From Diogma glabrata (Eukaryota > Arthropoda > Insecta > Diptera > Cylindrotomidae), in contig OY856188.1 in NCBI GenBank assembly GCA_963693315.1, forward strand, positions 1,364,001-1,428,000: DNA of 64,000 nt, read 5' to 3'. The translations under genes and the position numbers were made by a program. Positions 34,747 to 44,741 of the stretch are shown piece by piece (position 1 is the stretch's first letter; the number at the start of each line of letters is the position of its first letter). Under the pieces are notes generated by a model. The model saw only the letters and a list, made by a program, of their open reading frames with translations. It searched no databases and was not told the origin of the DNA.

Positions 34747-36779
34747 AATTGTTGACTACAATAAATCATGGTAACACTATTTTCAGACACAGGATGATTC
34801 AAAAATATGGGATCGCAGTGTAGTCGATTGATGATATCTCGGTAACATCCTGCGCTTGCTTGATTTTAATAACATTTGGATGGAACTAAATAATTAATTA
34901 TGGAACGCCATAACTTCAAAAAATTAAAACCAGCCATTGCAGCAAATTGTTAAGACAAAAAAATTTCGAAAGGGTTTTTTTTTAATTTTTAAATGCATAT
35001 TTAGTTCCTCCCTAACATTGAGTTAAAACTTCAGAAATAAGTTATTTATTGGAACTTTTTTCTGAGTACTACCCCTCATCTCCAATTAATCTAATATTTC
35101 CTCAAATGTTCCTATTGGTTCACTGCGATTACAGCTGGATTCACAACTTTTTAGAAAATTTCAACACTTTACAAGCTCTGACTCTAAAGGTATAGAGATA
35201 TTTTCTGATAAACAATTGCAGATTTAGTGTCGCATTTTTTTAATAGGAGTTTTTAAAATAAAATGTGACTTAATCAACTTAATCCATTGCAAATGAAAAC
35301 TATAATTATAACTAAAAAAATTGCAAATTAAATTATAAATATAGCTTTCAAGATTTTCCAATCGCCAATAGACAACGCTAATGTCATATTTTTAGGTCAC
35401 CCTATATTTGAAAATAAAATGAAGCATATTTTTTTGGCGTAAAATTTGTTTTCCTCAATATGAGTCATATGAATACATTCTGTATTAAACTAATATAAAA
35501 TTAGAAATTGCTTTCGAGCCTTAGAATCTGCCTTCGAGGATCCTTGAGAAAATATTCGCCTATTTTGTTTATGCACTGATACAGTCGAATGAAAATTGGT
35601 ATCCCATTTTTTTTATTAAAGTTACAACAAGTACGGAAGTGTTGTACATGCTTGTGTCAGCTGAATTACAAATGCGCAATTGCCCACAAAGACGTTTTCA
35701 TTAAACTAATTTCTTGAGTTCGGTATCGAAATGAGTTTGATGGATTAATATTCTTACAGTGCCCCTATCGAATTGGATGAGTTGACCCAAACAAACGCAG
35801 AAATGTACAATTATCTCTTTTCGACCATCATCAAATTATTTACGTTTTTTCTAATTTCTTAATTTTTTATTTTTATTTTACGGTCTGCTTAACCTTTATC
35901 GAATCAAAGCAATAGTAAATAAACTATTCAACTATCCAACCATACCATAACCATAAACTCAATTTTCCTTCGTTTAGTTTTTTGTTTTTCTTCCTTTCAT
36001 TTCACTTTCATCTTCTTAACATAAAACAAAAATGTTCAAGAAAAAATATTAGACAAAGTGGAATTATATATACAGATAGAAACAAAAACATAAACTTTGC
36101 CGTCGGCATTTTGATATCCTAAAATAAAAATTAACAGAATTATATTTTTTTGTTTCATTTAACCCTTGGTGACCCTTATGATATTTTATGTAAGTTTTTT
36201 ATTTTTGCCTTTTTTAAATTAATTAAAGTTAAAAACTTTAATTATATAATTTAATATTTGTTCTTCTCTTCGTATCTCTATATAATTTAATATATTGGTA
36301 ATTTTAGAAGAAAGATTCGTAAAATAAATACAGAAAACTGCTCTGGAGGAATTTGTTTCAAATTTTTTTCGCTTTTCTACCTTTCTTTAAGTTTATTTAT
36401 TATGTTAAAGGTAAATATTCTTATATTCTCTGTCTAGATTTTGTTATCAATCAACTTTTGAATCTACGAGACAATATCGTATGGATATAGAAAAAAGAAT
36501 TAAGAAAATTTGTTGAAGCACATAATGAAAAATTTTGATGGTTTTATTTTTCTTATTCTCCGTCGGGAATTTTAAATTTACCATTTTTGTGTACATATTT
36601 TGTTATTTTAAATTTATTTAATTTCAAAATGGTTTGTTTTGTTGGAATAATTGTTTTGAAAATCTTGAAAAAAGATTGAAGTGAATTTTTCAAATAAATT
36701 TAAAAACAAGTTCCTATTTGCATTTTGAGGGCGTTTTATAGAAAACATAGAAATTTTCTTTGTTTATATTCTAAGCATA
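34747..36779. other. AT-rich non-coding stretch
   Basis: About 2 kb with no repeat family or gene that I can support. A 38-codon stop-to-stop frame follows a fair acceptor at 35758 (ATATTCTTACAG), but its phase does not match the microexon. Confidence 0.5.
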
Positions 36780-38657
36780 AATTACTTCGGTCTGAAAGAC
36801 CTAAGTATTTAATTCATGAGCTAAAAGTGAAATTCTTACCCCACTTTTTTTGGCATTTCTCGACGTTTTAGGACCTACTGATTCTAAAAATGCAAAAAAA
36901 TGTATGTCTGTCTACCGGCCGGTCGGCCGGCCGTCACAACTGACGAAATCTAGAAAACGGCTGAAGGGATTTGAAAAATTTTGAATTCTAAAAATAGGTA
37001 CACTCAATGGTAAGGGCCGAAAGGACGATGTGTTCGATAACTGTACCGGAAGGTGTGTCAAAAAATCGTCAAGTGTGTCAAAACAAGGAAATATGCATAT
37101 GTTTTGCTTAAAAAACGTCATTTTAAGTGATAATGAGTAGGAACGAAGAATGTGGAGGAATCTGGATGGTCGGGATTGGTATGTGAGATCAAAAACTAGA
37201 TTATTGCATTATAGGTTTGTCAAAAAAATGTTGTCAAGTGTGTCAAAAGAGAGATTTTTATTTATTTGTTTACCCAATTTTTTGGAAAAAACTAAAATTA
37301 ATTATTTGTTTGACATGAAATTTTATTATTATTGTTGAGAATTATGGCATTATAAGTTTTTGTAGATAATTTTTTGGAAAAAAAATTTAGCTGTTTGTTT
37401 ACGTAAATATAAGTGAACATGAAAATTTTTGAATTTGTTATAGTTTTTTAAAATATTGTTGGAATTTTGAAAAAGTTTCAATTTTTGATTTTGTTAGAAT
37501 TTTTGGAATATTTTTAGAATTTTGAAAAATTTAATATTTTTGATTTTATTATAATTTTTATAATTTTGGAAAAAATTTCAATTTTTGCAATATTTTTAGA
37601 ATTTTGAAATAAGGTTCAATTTGTGAATTTTTAAGAATGTTTGGAATATTATTAGAATTTAGAAAAAGTTTAAATATTTGATTTTATTCTAATTTTTGGA
37701 ATATTTTTAGAATTATGAAAAAAAAATTTTTGAATTTTATATATATTTTTAGAATTTTGAAAAAAGTTTCAATTTTTGATATTGTGAGAATTTTTGGAAT
37801 ATTTTTAGAATTTTGAAAAATTTTAAATTTTTGATTTTGTTATAATTTTGGAAAAAGTTTGAATTTTTGATATTGTTAAAATTTTTTCAATATGTTTTGA
37901 ATTTCGGAAAAGGTTTGAATTTTTGAATTTTTAAGAATTTTTGGAATATTTTTAGAATTTTGAAAAATACAGAATTTTTGAATTTTATATATATTTTTAG
38001 AATTTTGAAAAAAGTTTCAATTTTTGATTTTGTTTTGAACTTTTAGAATATTTTTAGAATTCTGAAAAATTTTAAATTTTTGATTTAGAATATATTTAGA
38101 ATTTTGAAAAATTTAAAATTTTTGATTTTATTATAATTTTGGAAAAAGTTACAATTTTTGATTTTGTTATAATTTATGCAAAAATTTTAGAATTTTTGAA
38201 AAAAGGTTTAATCTTTGATTTTGTAATATGTTTTGAAATATTTTTAGAATTTTGTTTGAAAAAAGTTTGAATTTTTGATTTTATTTAATTTTTACAGTAT
38301 TTTTGGAATTTTGAAAGAAATATGAATTTGTGATTTTGAAATATTTTCTCGAAACGCTAAATGGAGAGGTTTTTGAGTAGTTTGCTGATTGTATAATCTT
38401 TTCATTAAATTATATATGATCTGTTATAATTTTCCGACAACGTATTGATGTTTCATGTTAGTTTTGTAATACATATCTAAACTGAGATAAAAAAGACATG
38501 TGCTTTAATAAAAAGTTATGTTTGATATATATCGCTGCTCAAAACTAAAAACCATGTCCTCATAAAAGTTTTTTGCGAAAACTATATCAAAATCCTTAAC
38601 CTAGACCGAAGTCTTGATATCTCAAAGCCTTGAGATTTAGCCCCTCCATATTTTCAG
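36780..38657 (-). mobile_element. RepA copy 3, most complete, inverted
   Basis: On the + strand it starts TTACTTCGGTCTGAAAGACC and ends CCCTCCATATTTT, the reverse complement of the copy 1 ends. The order is inverted: unique CCGGCCGGTCGGCCGGCCGT segment (36910-36935), one ~138-bp TAATGCCATAATTC unit (37190-37370), then the TTTTTAGAATTTTGAAAAA array (37430-38330). It is uninterrupted where copy 1 carries the palindrome. Length is about 1.88 kb. Short frames at 36912-37121 and 37150-37338 are not genes. Confidence 0.85.
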
Positions 38658-39328
38658 ATTAAATTTGGAGCTAGTGACAAAAGTGATCGTGAAGGCAAAA
38701 TTAAATCTAGTATTTATAATATTTTCACACTCAATTGTTTCATGTCATAAATTAAATAGTATAACAAATAATTAAATTTTTAAAATTGATATGAAGAGAA
38801 ATATTTTTTACGTTGCACGTTTCATTGAATTTCAGTTAATAAAATCAATAAAACTCTCAATAGAAAACCTAATTCCAGTTTAATAGTATGGTAGAAGCAC
38901 TTTTGATCGATTAAGGTAAACAAATCGATTTTATCACACCGATTAAACAAAATTGTTAACATATTTTGAGTTAATCGCACCGAAATTTTACCAATGAAGC
39001 AAAAGTTCACATATAGGAAAAATACCACGACACAGGCGGTCTGGTTTCCAATCCAGCGGCCGTTTCAGAGTTGAAGTTGTAAATGTTTAGATGTAAAAAG
39101 CTGCATTATATCTAGAGCATCGGCATTGTCTTTAAGCATAAACATAACCTTCTCTATAAGTTTAAATTCTTTTAATAAGAATTTCTTCTTTTATTAAGAC
39201 TAACATATAATCAGGCTATTTTATATAAATGTGAGAGAGGGATCACTTGGTTGCCAGAGGTTATCGTGTCCGAGTTTTGTTTTCAATGCCCGGTTTAATT
39301 ACTTCGGCTTATCGTACAACTACATAGA
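38658..39328. other. AT-rich non-coding stretch
   Basis: Nothing identifiable apart from ordinary AT-rich sequence up to the nested transposon pair. Confidence 0.5.
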
Positions 39329-39540
39329 GGCTTATGATTGAAAACGCATGGAAAACGTAAAAATCAATGAAACGTGAAACGTAGTCTATTGGTATGATTG
39401 AAAACGCGTGACAAACGTTTTATTTCGAACTTATTTTTTTTGTATGATTGAAAACGCGTGATATCCGTTTCTTGTACAAAATTGAAACGTAAGATTAGGC
39501 TTGCGTTTAGAATAATTTTAAAACTTAAAAATGTAAGTTT

Positions 39541-40698
39541 TGTAACGTCGGCTTTATGCTAATTAACATGATAAAACCAATCCCTATTCTTGATCTGACT
39601 CAAACACAATTAACATATCATTTTCATTTTTTTTTTTTCATCACAATAGTTAAATTTTTCTCTTAACACAGACCAGCTTCAATTCGTACATTAACATAAA
39701 TATAAGAACGCACTTTTTTTTGTTTTTGTTCAGTTGCTTGACTCTCTTTGAAAAAAATGAGAAAAACGTAAAACGAAAACATAATTTGCAATTTGGAAAT
39801 TTTTATTCATTCATTCCATGTTTAAATTTTAATGAGTGAACATTTTTACTCTTTAAATTTCAAAGTACAAAACTATATAGTTTTACAAATTAATTGTTTA
39901 CAAAAAGAAAATGTGATTGTAAATGCCATGTTGGCCATGTATTTTGAATTCAGTCGAAGTTTAAAATTATCAAAAAAGTATTATTGTTTCGATATTTGTT
40001 TTTTTCTTTTACGAAAGAAAACTATAATAAATTTTTCTGGAATTGTTAAAGAAAATAAATAAAATTAACATAGTTAAAAAAAATAAATAAAAATTCGATG
40101 GTGAGTTCTAGAAAACCATACAACATAAACTTCGTTTGTAAAATAAAAGGAAATTGAAAATAGAAAGTTTATTAAAAAACTGGATATACCAATATTGTTA
40201 TTAAAGTGATTTTTCTGTCATCAAAGCAGATTTTCTTTTACTCAATATCAAAGAAGGATCAGTTGGATGAATGCCAATGATCTCGATAATATACATATAC
40301 ATCTTGCTGCAGATCAAATTATAAAAGAAGAATCAGTTGGATGAATGCCAATGATCTCGATAAGATACATCTACAACTTGCTGCAGATCAAATTATAAAA
40401 GAAGAATTAGTTGGGTGAACGCCGATGATACCCGATTTTTATGAAGGATTAATGTCAACATCTTTTCTTTGGGGACCTCCCTCAACACAAACTAAATTAA
40501 GGTATTCATATTTTTTTTTTTGAGATATTCATAGATTCCATATTTGTTTAGTGATTAATATGATTGGCTAGGTAAACCATTAATAAGAGATTCCCAAATC
40601 TTCATCCGTCCCTAGGACAAAACCGTTTAATTTCTTGTTTTTTTTTTATATATGTGAGAATTCGTATAAAATTAGTGGAAAAAGGTCCCAGTGCAAGA
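39541..40698 (+). repeat. 5' LTR
   Basis: Begins TGTAACGTCGGC and ends CCCAGTGCAAGA, so it does not end in exact CA. It contains a 74-bp tandem array, 2.4 copies, at about 40250-40432 (landmark GAATGCCAATGATCTCGATA). TCAGTT at 39730 resembles an insect initiator and could mark the transcription start. A 76-codon frame (39832-40062) recurs identically in the other LTR and is not considered a gene. Confidence 0.93.
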
Positions 40699-40700
40699 AG

Positions 40701-40718
40701 TGGCAGCCGGAACAAAGA
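40701..40718 (+). other. Candidate primer binding site
   Basis: TGGCAGCCGGAACAAAGA starts two bases after the LTR. It begins with TGG, complementary to the CCA end of a tRNA. It loosely resembles a lysine-tRNA type site (TGGCGCCCGAAC) with changes. The tRNA is not settled. Confidence 0.55.
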
Positions 40719-40998
40719 CCTTGAGGTTTTTTTTTATGAGTCATTATTTTGGCGGAATTTGAATAACAGAGCTATTTTTGGCGCAATTAGCGTACATTTT
40801 GAAACCAGTTTTGATTTTTTCTATAAACTGGGCGTTTTAAACCGGTTCTGGTTTTCGTGCATTACTATTAATAATTTTTTGATTAAAATATATAGTAAAT
40901 ATAATTTGTTTTGGGATAACCAGATATTGGTTTTGGGTGGTTAATTTTTTTGTTTGTGTTTGGAACTTTTTTTTAAATTTCTATTTTTTTTTAAGAAT

Positions 40999-41607
40999 AT
41001 GTACATGAGGGGTCAGGGGTTGAGAAGGAGGAGTCGGCCAGGGGGGTTTGAGCCATGGATGAATGAGGTGGATGAGAGAGCGAATGTGGAGAGAAAGGAG
41101 AGAATGGTTGAGGCGAGGAATGTGGTGGATGTAATAATAAATGTGGTTTTGAATGAGGTGAAAAATAGGATATATTTGGAAATTATGGATGATATTTATG
41201 GAGAACGGTATGATAAGTTATTGAGTGATCTGATTCGTGAAATAGTGAATGAGGAAGTGCATGAGGAGGTGAATGAGATGAATATGGTGGTTGACATAGT
41301 GAATGAGGAAGTGCATGAGGAGGTGAATGAGATGAATATGGTGGTTGATATAGTGAATGAGGAAGTGAATGTGGGCTGGCGAGAAAGAAGGAGGATCAAT
41401 AAAAATATGAGCTCTCATTTAAAAAGGAAGGAGAGGAGGAAGAAGGAAAAGGAGGGTCGCTTGGTCGTGGAGCTGGGAGCTTCCTCGACCAAGAGTACTC
41501 AAACTGAGGAGCTGGTTGAGGAGGTCCCCATCTCACCGACCACGCGACAGGAAGAGGAGTGGTCTGGTCCACAGGAGGCCCCTGTTCCTCATTGTATAAT
41601 TAGTTAA
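40999..41607 (+). CDS. Accessory ORF in the retrotransposon leader
   Basis: About 202 codons from the ATG at 40999 (the open frame extends to 40954 without ATG), between the primer site and Gag. The protein is highly charged: a basic start (RGQGLRRRSRPGG), a Glu/Val/Asn-rich middle, a basic patch (HLKRKERRKKEKEG) and an acidic Pro-containing tail. The middle is a 54-bp tandem repeat, three copies at about 41244-41368, giving NEEVHEEVNEMNMVVDI-type repeats likely to form helix or coiled coil. The DNA is strongly purine-skewed compared with the AT-rich leader. I know no family for it. It is too far from Gag to be a simple extension. It may be an acquired or element-specific gene or a host-derived fragment. 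Confidence 0.5.
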   Translation: MYMRGQGLRRRSRPGGFEPWMNEVDERANVERKERMVEARNVVDVIINVVLNEVKNRIYLEIMDDIYGERYDKLLSDLIREIVNEEVHEEVNEMNMVVDIVNEEVHEEVNEMNMVVDIVNEEVNVGWRERRRINKNMSSHLKRKERRKKEKEGRLVVELGASSTKSTQTEELVEEVPISPTTRQEEEWSGPQEAPVPHCIIS

Positions 41608-43743
41608 GACTAATTTTTTTTTTTTTTTTAATTTTGAAAAAAACCGTTTTGGGACAGCAATTTTTTTGGAGATTGTTTTTTGTGCTGTCATCTGCTTTTA
41701 GTAATACTAATTGTTTTTTTATTGGGAAAAAAGAAAACCGTTTTGGGGAAGCAGTTTTTTTTTGAAATTTTTTTATGCTACCACGTACATATTGTACATA
41801 TTTTTGGTATACTATTGTACATATCTTTTGTATATCCTGTACATATATTTTTTTTTATATACATAGTACAATTTTTTGTACATAATGTATATTTATATTT
41901 GGTTATATATTGTACATATTCTTGGATGATGCAATTAATTTATATATGAAATTAATTGTATGTTTTTTTTGATTATGGTTAGATTTAGTAAATGTTTAGC
42001 TAGCTTTTTTTTCAATGCACTCATACGCGATCCCCATATTCGTCATTGGTTGCGATTGATTTTAAAAAAAAATGGTATAAATATAGAAACAATTATTCTT
42101 AGCTAACATTTATTTTTTGTTTTGAATACAATAAATAAAGCGAAAGATTTGACCTGAACAAATATATTAGAATTAATAACTTAAAAATTAGTAAGCTTAG
42201 TTTTAAATTTAAAATAATCGTAATTTTTTTTATAATGTAAATTACCAATTTATTATCTAGTCTGAAGATTAAATTTAATTAATTTCATGTAAAACTTTAT
42301 TAATACATATTATATATTTCATGTTTCGATTTAGCATTTTTAAATAAGAAATTATTTAGATTATGGATAAATTATGTAGTATTTAGGTTTATTGATTCAC
42401 TTTCTCAGCGGTAGGCCTAACAAGCCATCCATAGAGCTTCACTCTTTAACATTGATGTCGTTCTTAGATCGCCTATGGCCATCGGGGTTATGCGATCGAA
42501 GAACATTGGTTTCTTCTCTTCATTCGGCGAGGAAGTCCTCAGGGACGAGGAGTGTGTTTGTACTTAGGTGCAAACCAGTAGTACCATTCTTTGCTCAGAG
42601 GCTTCTTCGGTGTAATGAAGAGAAGAACCAATTGTACTTTTGCTTTCAGGATCAGAGGCTTCACCTCATACAAATTCAGAAACTTTCCATTTTTCCATTT
42701 AGCTTTTACAATAAAACAATTTTCATAGAGTTTAGGGTTTGAAGTCTGGTGCTCGGGAGCGTTCTACAACTTTCGCATTAGGTTTAGTTGTAATTTATTT
42801 GTAGATTAAACAAGCACAACTGGGTCAGTAGAAATGGACCTAGTGTCTAATCGTGACAGTTGTGATTGTTTTATTAGGTTGGGGAGAATCTGTTCTGTAG
42901 AATCTGGTCGTTAGGGGCTTTTCTAGTCAGTTCTCACATGCATTGTTGGAGTGGGCTCGCGAACGCGATATTTTAAATTTAAACAATATGGATATTGTAG
43001 CCATACTTACTTTTTACAATTGTCTCCAGACGAATCTTGATTTTGGGAATCTCTTATATTATTAAATAAAAATAAAATAAATCAAACAAATTTTTCAAAA
43101 ATTAAATAAATAAAATTTTTATTAAATAAATTAAATTTTCGTTAATTAAAATAATTTAAGGTAAATAAATAATTTTTTTTTAGAATCTAAATAGTTTTAG
43201 GTAACTAAATAAATAAATTTTCTAAATAGGCATAACATCAAGAAATAAATATTCTTTATTTTTTTAAAAAAATAAATCAATATTTGGAGCTAAGACGGTG
43301 CATCCAATAAATAAACATTTTTTCAAATATTTTTATTTTTTCAAATTTTTTAAAAATAAATAAATATTTTTAGGGGTGCTATCGTCAATAAACAATTTTA
43401 GATATATGATTTTTCTTGAATTTCAGCATATCTGGAATTAGAAATAAATAAATTATTTTATAAATATCACAATATTTTAGGTATTTTTGAAAAAGAAGGT
43501 CAAGCAACTTTGAGCAAAACAACTAATTCTTTTCTCATTAAAATCTGTCCTTGCGAAAAGAAAATAACTTTTTCTTTGTGTTTTCGAATTGGGGGTGTTC
43601 TGTGTTTTTACTTTTGCGTTTTACATTTCCATCGGTCGATTTTACCGGGCGTATTAATCCACTTAATTTAGTGATATTGTTTTTTTGGTATTGGTTTTGT
43701 TATTGTTGTTCGCATTCGGGAATTTTACAACTTATTATATAAA
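41608..43743 (+). other. Long untranslated leader of the retrotransposon
   Basis: Over 2 kb between the accessory ORF and Gag. 41770-41950 is a TTGTACATAT-type simple repeat. At 42505-42632 a 19-bp stem ATTGGTTTCTTCTCTTCATT / AATGAAGAGAAGAACCAAT encloses a less AT-rich 90-nt interior. 43050-43480 is built of AAATAAATAAATTTT-like words. A 116-codon frame at 42392-42742 runs through the hairpin, and no domain is recognised. Confidence 0.6.
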
Positions 43744-44433
43744 ATGTCAAGTCAAATAGACATTGACCATCCATTTTATGGATTGGAACCCAGCGAACTG
43801 CAAATTGAATGTCTGGTTCGAGGTGTGGATTTCAGAGGGGTCAACTGGGCAGAGGAACTTCGAAACCACGCGGTACAAGGTTCAGTTCCATTAACTGTAT
43901 CTCACGCGAGAGATTTAGTAGCTGAGTCTCAAATGGTGGTGCAGGCAGCACAACTAATTGTGGATCAGATACGTAGACTTCAGCCACCGATTAATCAGTC
44001 ATTCTTAGATGGTCTGGCTAATCGTGTGTTGCACTATACAGGGAGGATGAATAGGTTGGGTTCTCGCGATGATTTGCAAGAAGCCCGCACCTACGCTATC
44101 TCCCAATTGTCACGCGCTTGGGATATAATAAGATCACTGTCAACACGTCCAATTATACAAAGTAAACCAGGAGGATCATCTGTACCATCCGAATCGCCTG
44201 CGTTTCAGCCAGATGAGAGATCCACTCCAATACCAGTACAGCCAATAACTAATACGATACACAGTTTAAATCGTGGGTATCAACAACAACAAAGACGGGC
44301 AGAACAATTACCACCATCGTATTTTCAACAATCAGGTTTAAGAGCGGAGGACTTCGCATTACCACAACTGGGTTCATCGTTCCAAGCTGGACAAATATAC
44401 ATCAATCCGGCATTGGTACAGCAGCCTCTGTGA
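43744..44433 (+). CDS. gag: Gag-like protein (N-terminal part)
   Basis: 229 codons starting MSSQIDID, with ATG in the context TATAAAATG. The first 140 residues are helical, Arg/Gln/Leu-rich and include a regularly spaced leucine pattern. The rest is a Pro/Ser/Gln-rich linker with QQQQ. This order (structured part, linker, zinc knuckle) is Gag-like, but 229 residues is short and I cannot recognise a capsid domain. The frame ends at TGA 44431-44433. The zinc-knuckle ORF continues in the -1 frame across this stop, so either programmed -1 slippage or a single-base indel separates them. Confidence 0.7.
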   Translation: MSSQIDIDHPFYGLEPSELQIECLVRGVDFRGVNWAEELRNHAVQGSVPLTVSHARDLVAESQMVVQAAQLIVDQIRRLQPPINQSFLDGLANRVLHYTGRMNRLGSRDDLQEARTYAISQLSRAWDIIRSLSTRPIIQSKPGGSSVPSESPAFQPDERSTPIPVQPITNTIHSLNRGYQQQQRRAEQLPPSYFQQSGLRAEDFALPQLGSSFQAGQIYINPALVQQPL

Positions 44434-44741
44434 TATCATCTGGTAATACTAATCAACCTGGTCCATCAATGTCCAGACAACCAATTGTCTGTTTTAGATG
44501 CGGGGTAAATGGACATCGAGCTCCTGATTGTTCTAAAAACAGAATAAAACTGTATTGCTGGAAGTGCAACAAACCTGACGTAATTTATGCAAATTGTTCT
44601 TATTGTCACCCGTCGGTAAACTTCCGTCCGAGAGTACATGCTTCGGGAATAGTACCCTCGGTTCAACAGCCAATGAGCCCGAAGAAAGCGACGAGAGATG
44701 TAGGAACACAAGACGATCTACCACCGAAGAAACCAGAATAA
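44421..44741 (+). CDS. gag: Nucleocapsid with zinc knuckles (Gag C-terminus)
   Basis: An open frame without its own ATG, in -1 relative to the preceding Gag ORF. It encodes a canonical knuckle CFRCGVNGHRAPDC (CX2CX4HX4C). A second cysteine cluster, CWKCNKPDVIYANCSYC, follows, in which the His position is replaced. The tail is Pro/Lys-rich. It must be translated as a fusion with upstream Gag. The last 148 nt overlap the PR-RT frame, which is again -1, a normal arrangement for Gag-Pol frameshifting. Confidence 0.75.
   Translation, partial: AASVISSGNTNQPGPSMSRQPIVCFRCGVNGHRAPDCSKNRIKLYCWKCNKPDVIYANCSYCHPSVNFRPRVHASGIVPSVQQPMSPKKATRDVGTQDDLPPKKPE

Noticed and set aside
35758..35880. Acceptor-like ATATTCTTACAG followed by a 30-odd-codon open frame
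   Set aside because: Needs phase 2 upstream whereas the microexon ends in phase 1. No good donor follows. Probably chance.
36900..36940. CCGGCCGGTCGGCCGGCCGT as a possible CpG-island promoter
   Set aside because: It is a conserved part of RepA, present also in copy 1, and only about 30 bp long.
39030..39080. GGTTTCCAATCC, resembling a tRNA/SINE B box
   Set aside because: Two mismatches to the B-box core, no A box at the right distance, no cloverleaf.
39832..40062. 76-codon frame, identical again at 48530-48760
   Set aside because: Lies in both LTRs. The identity reflects LTR duplication, and there is no coding signature.
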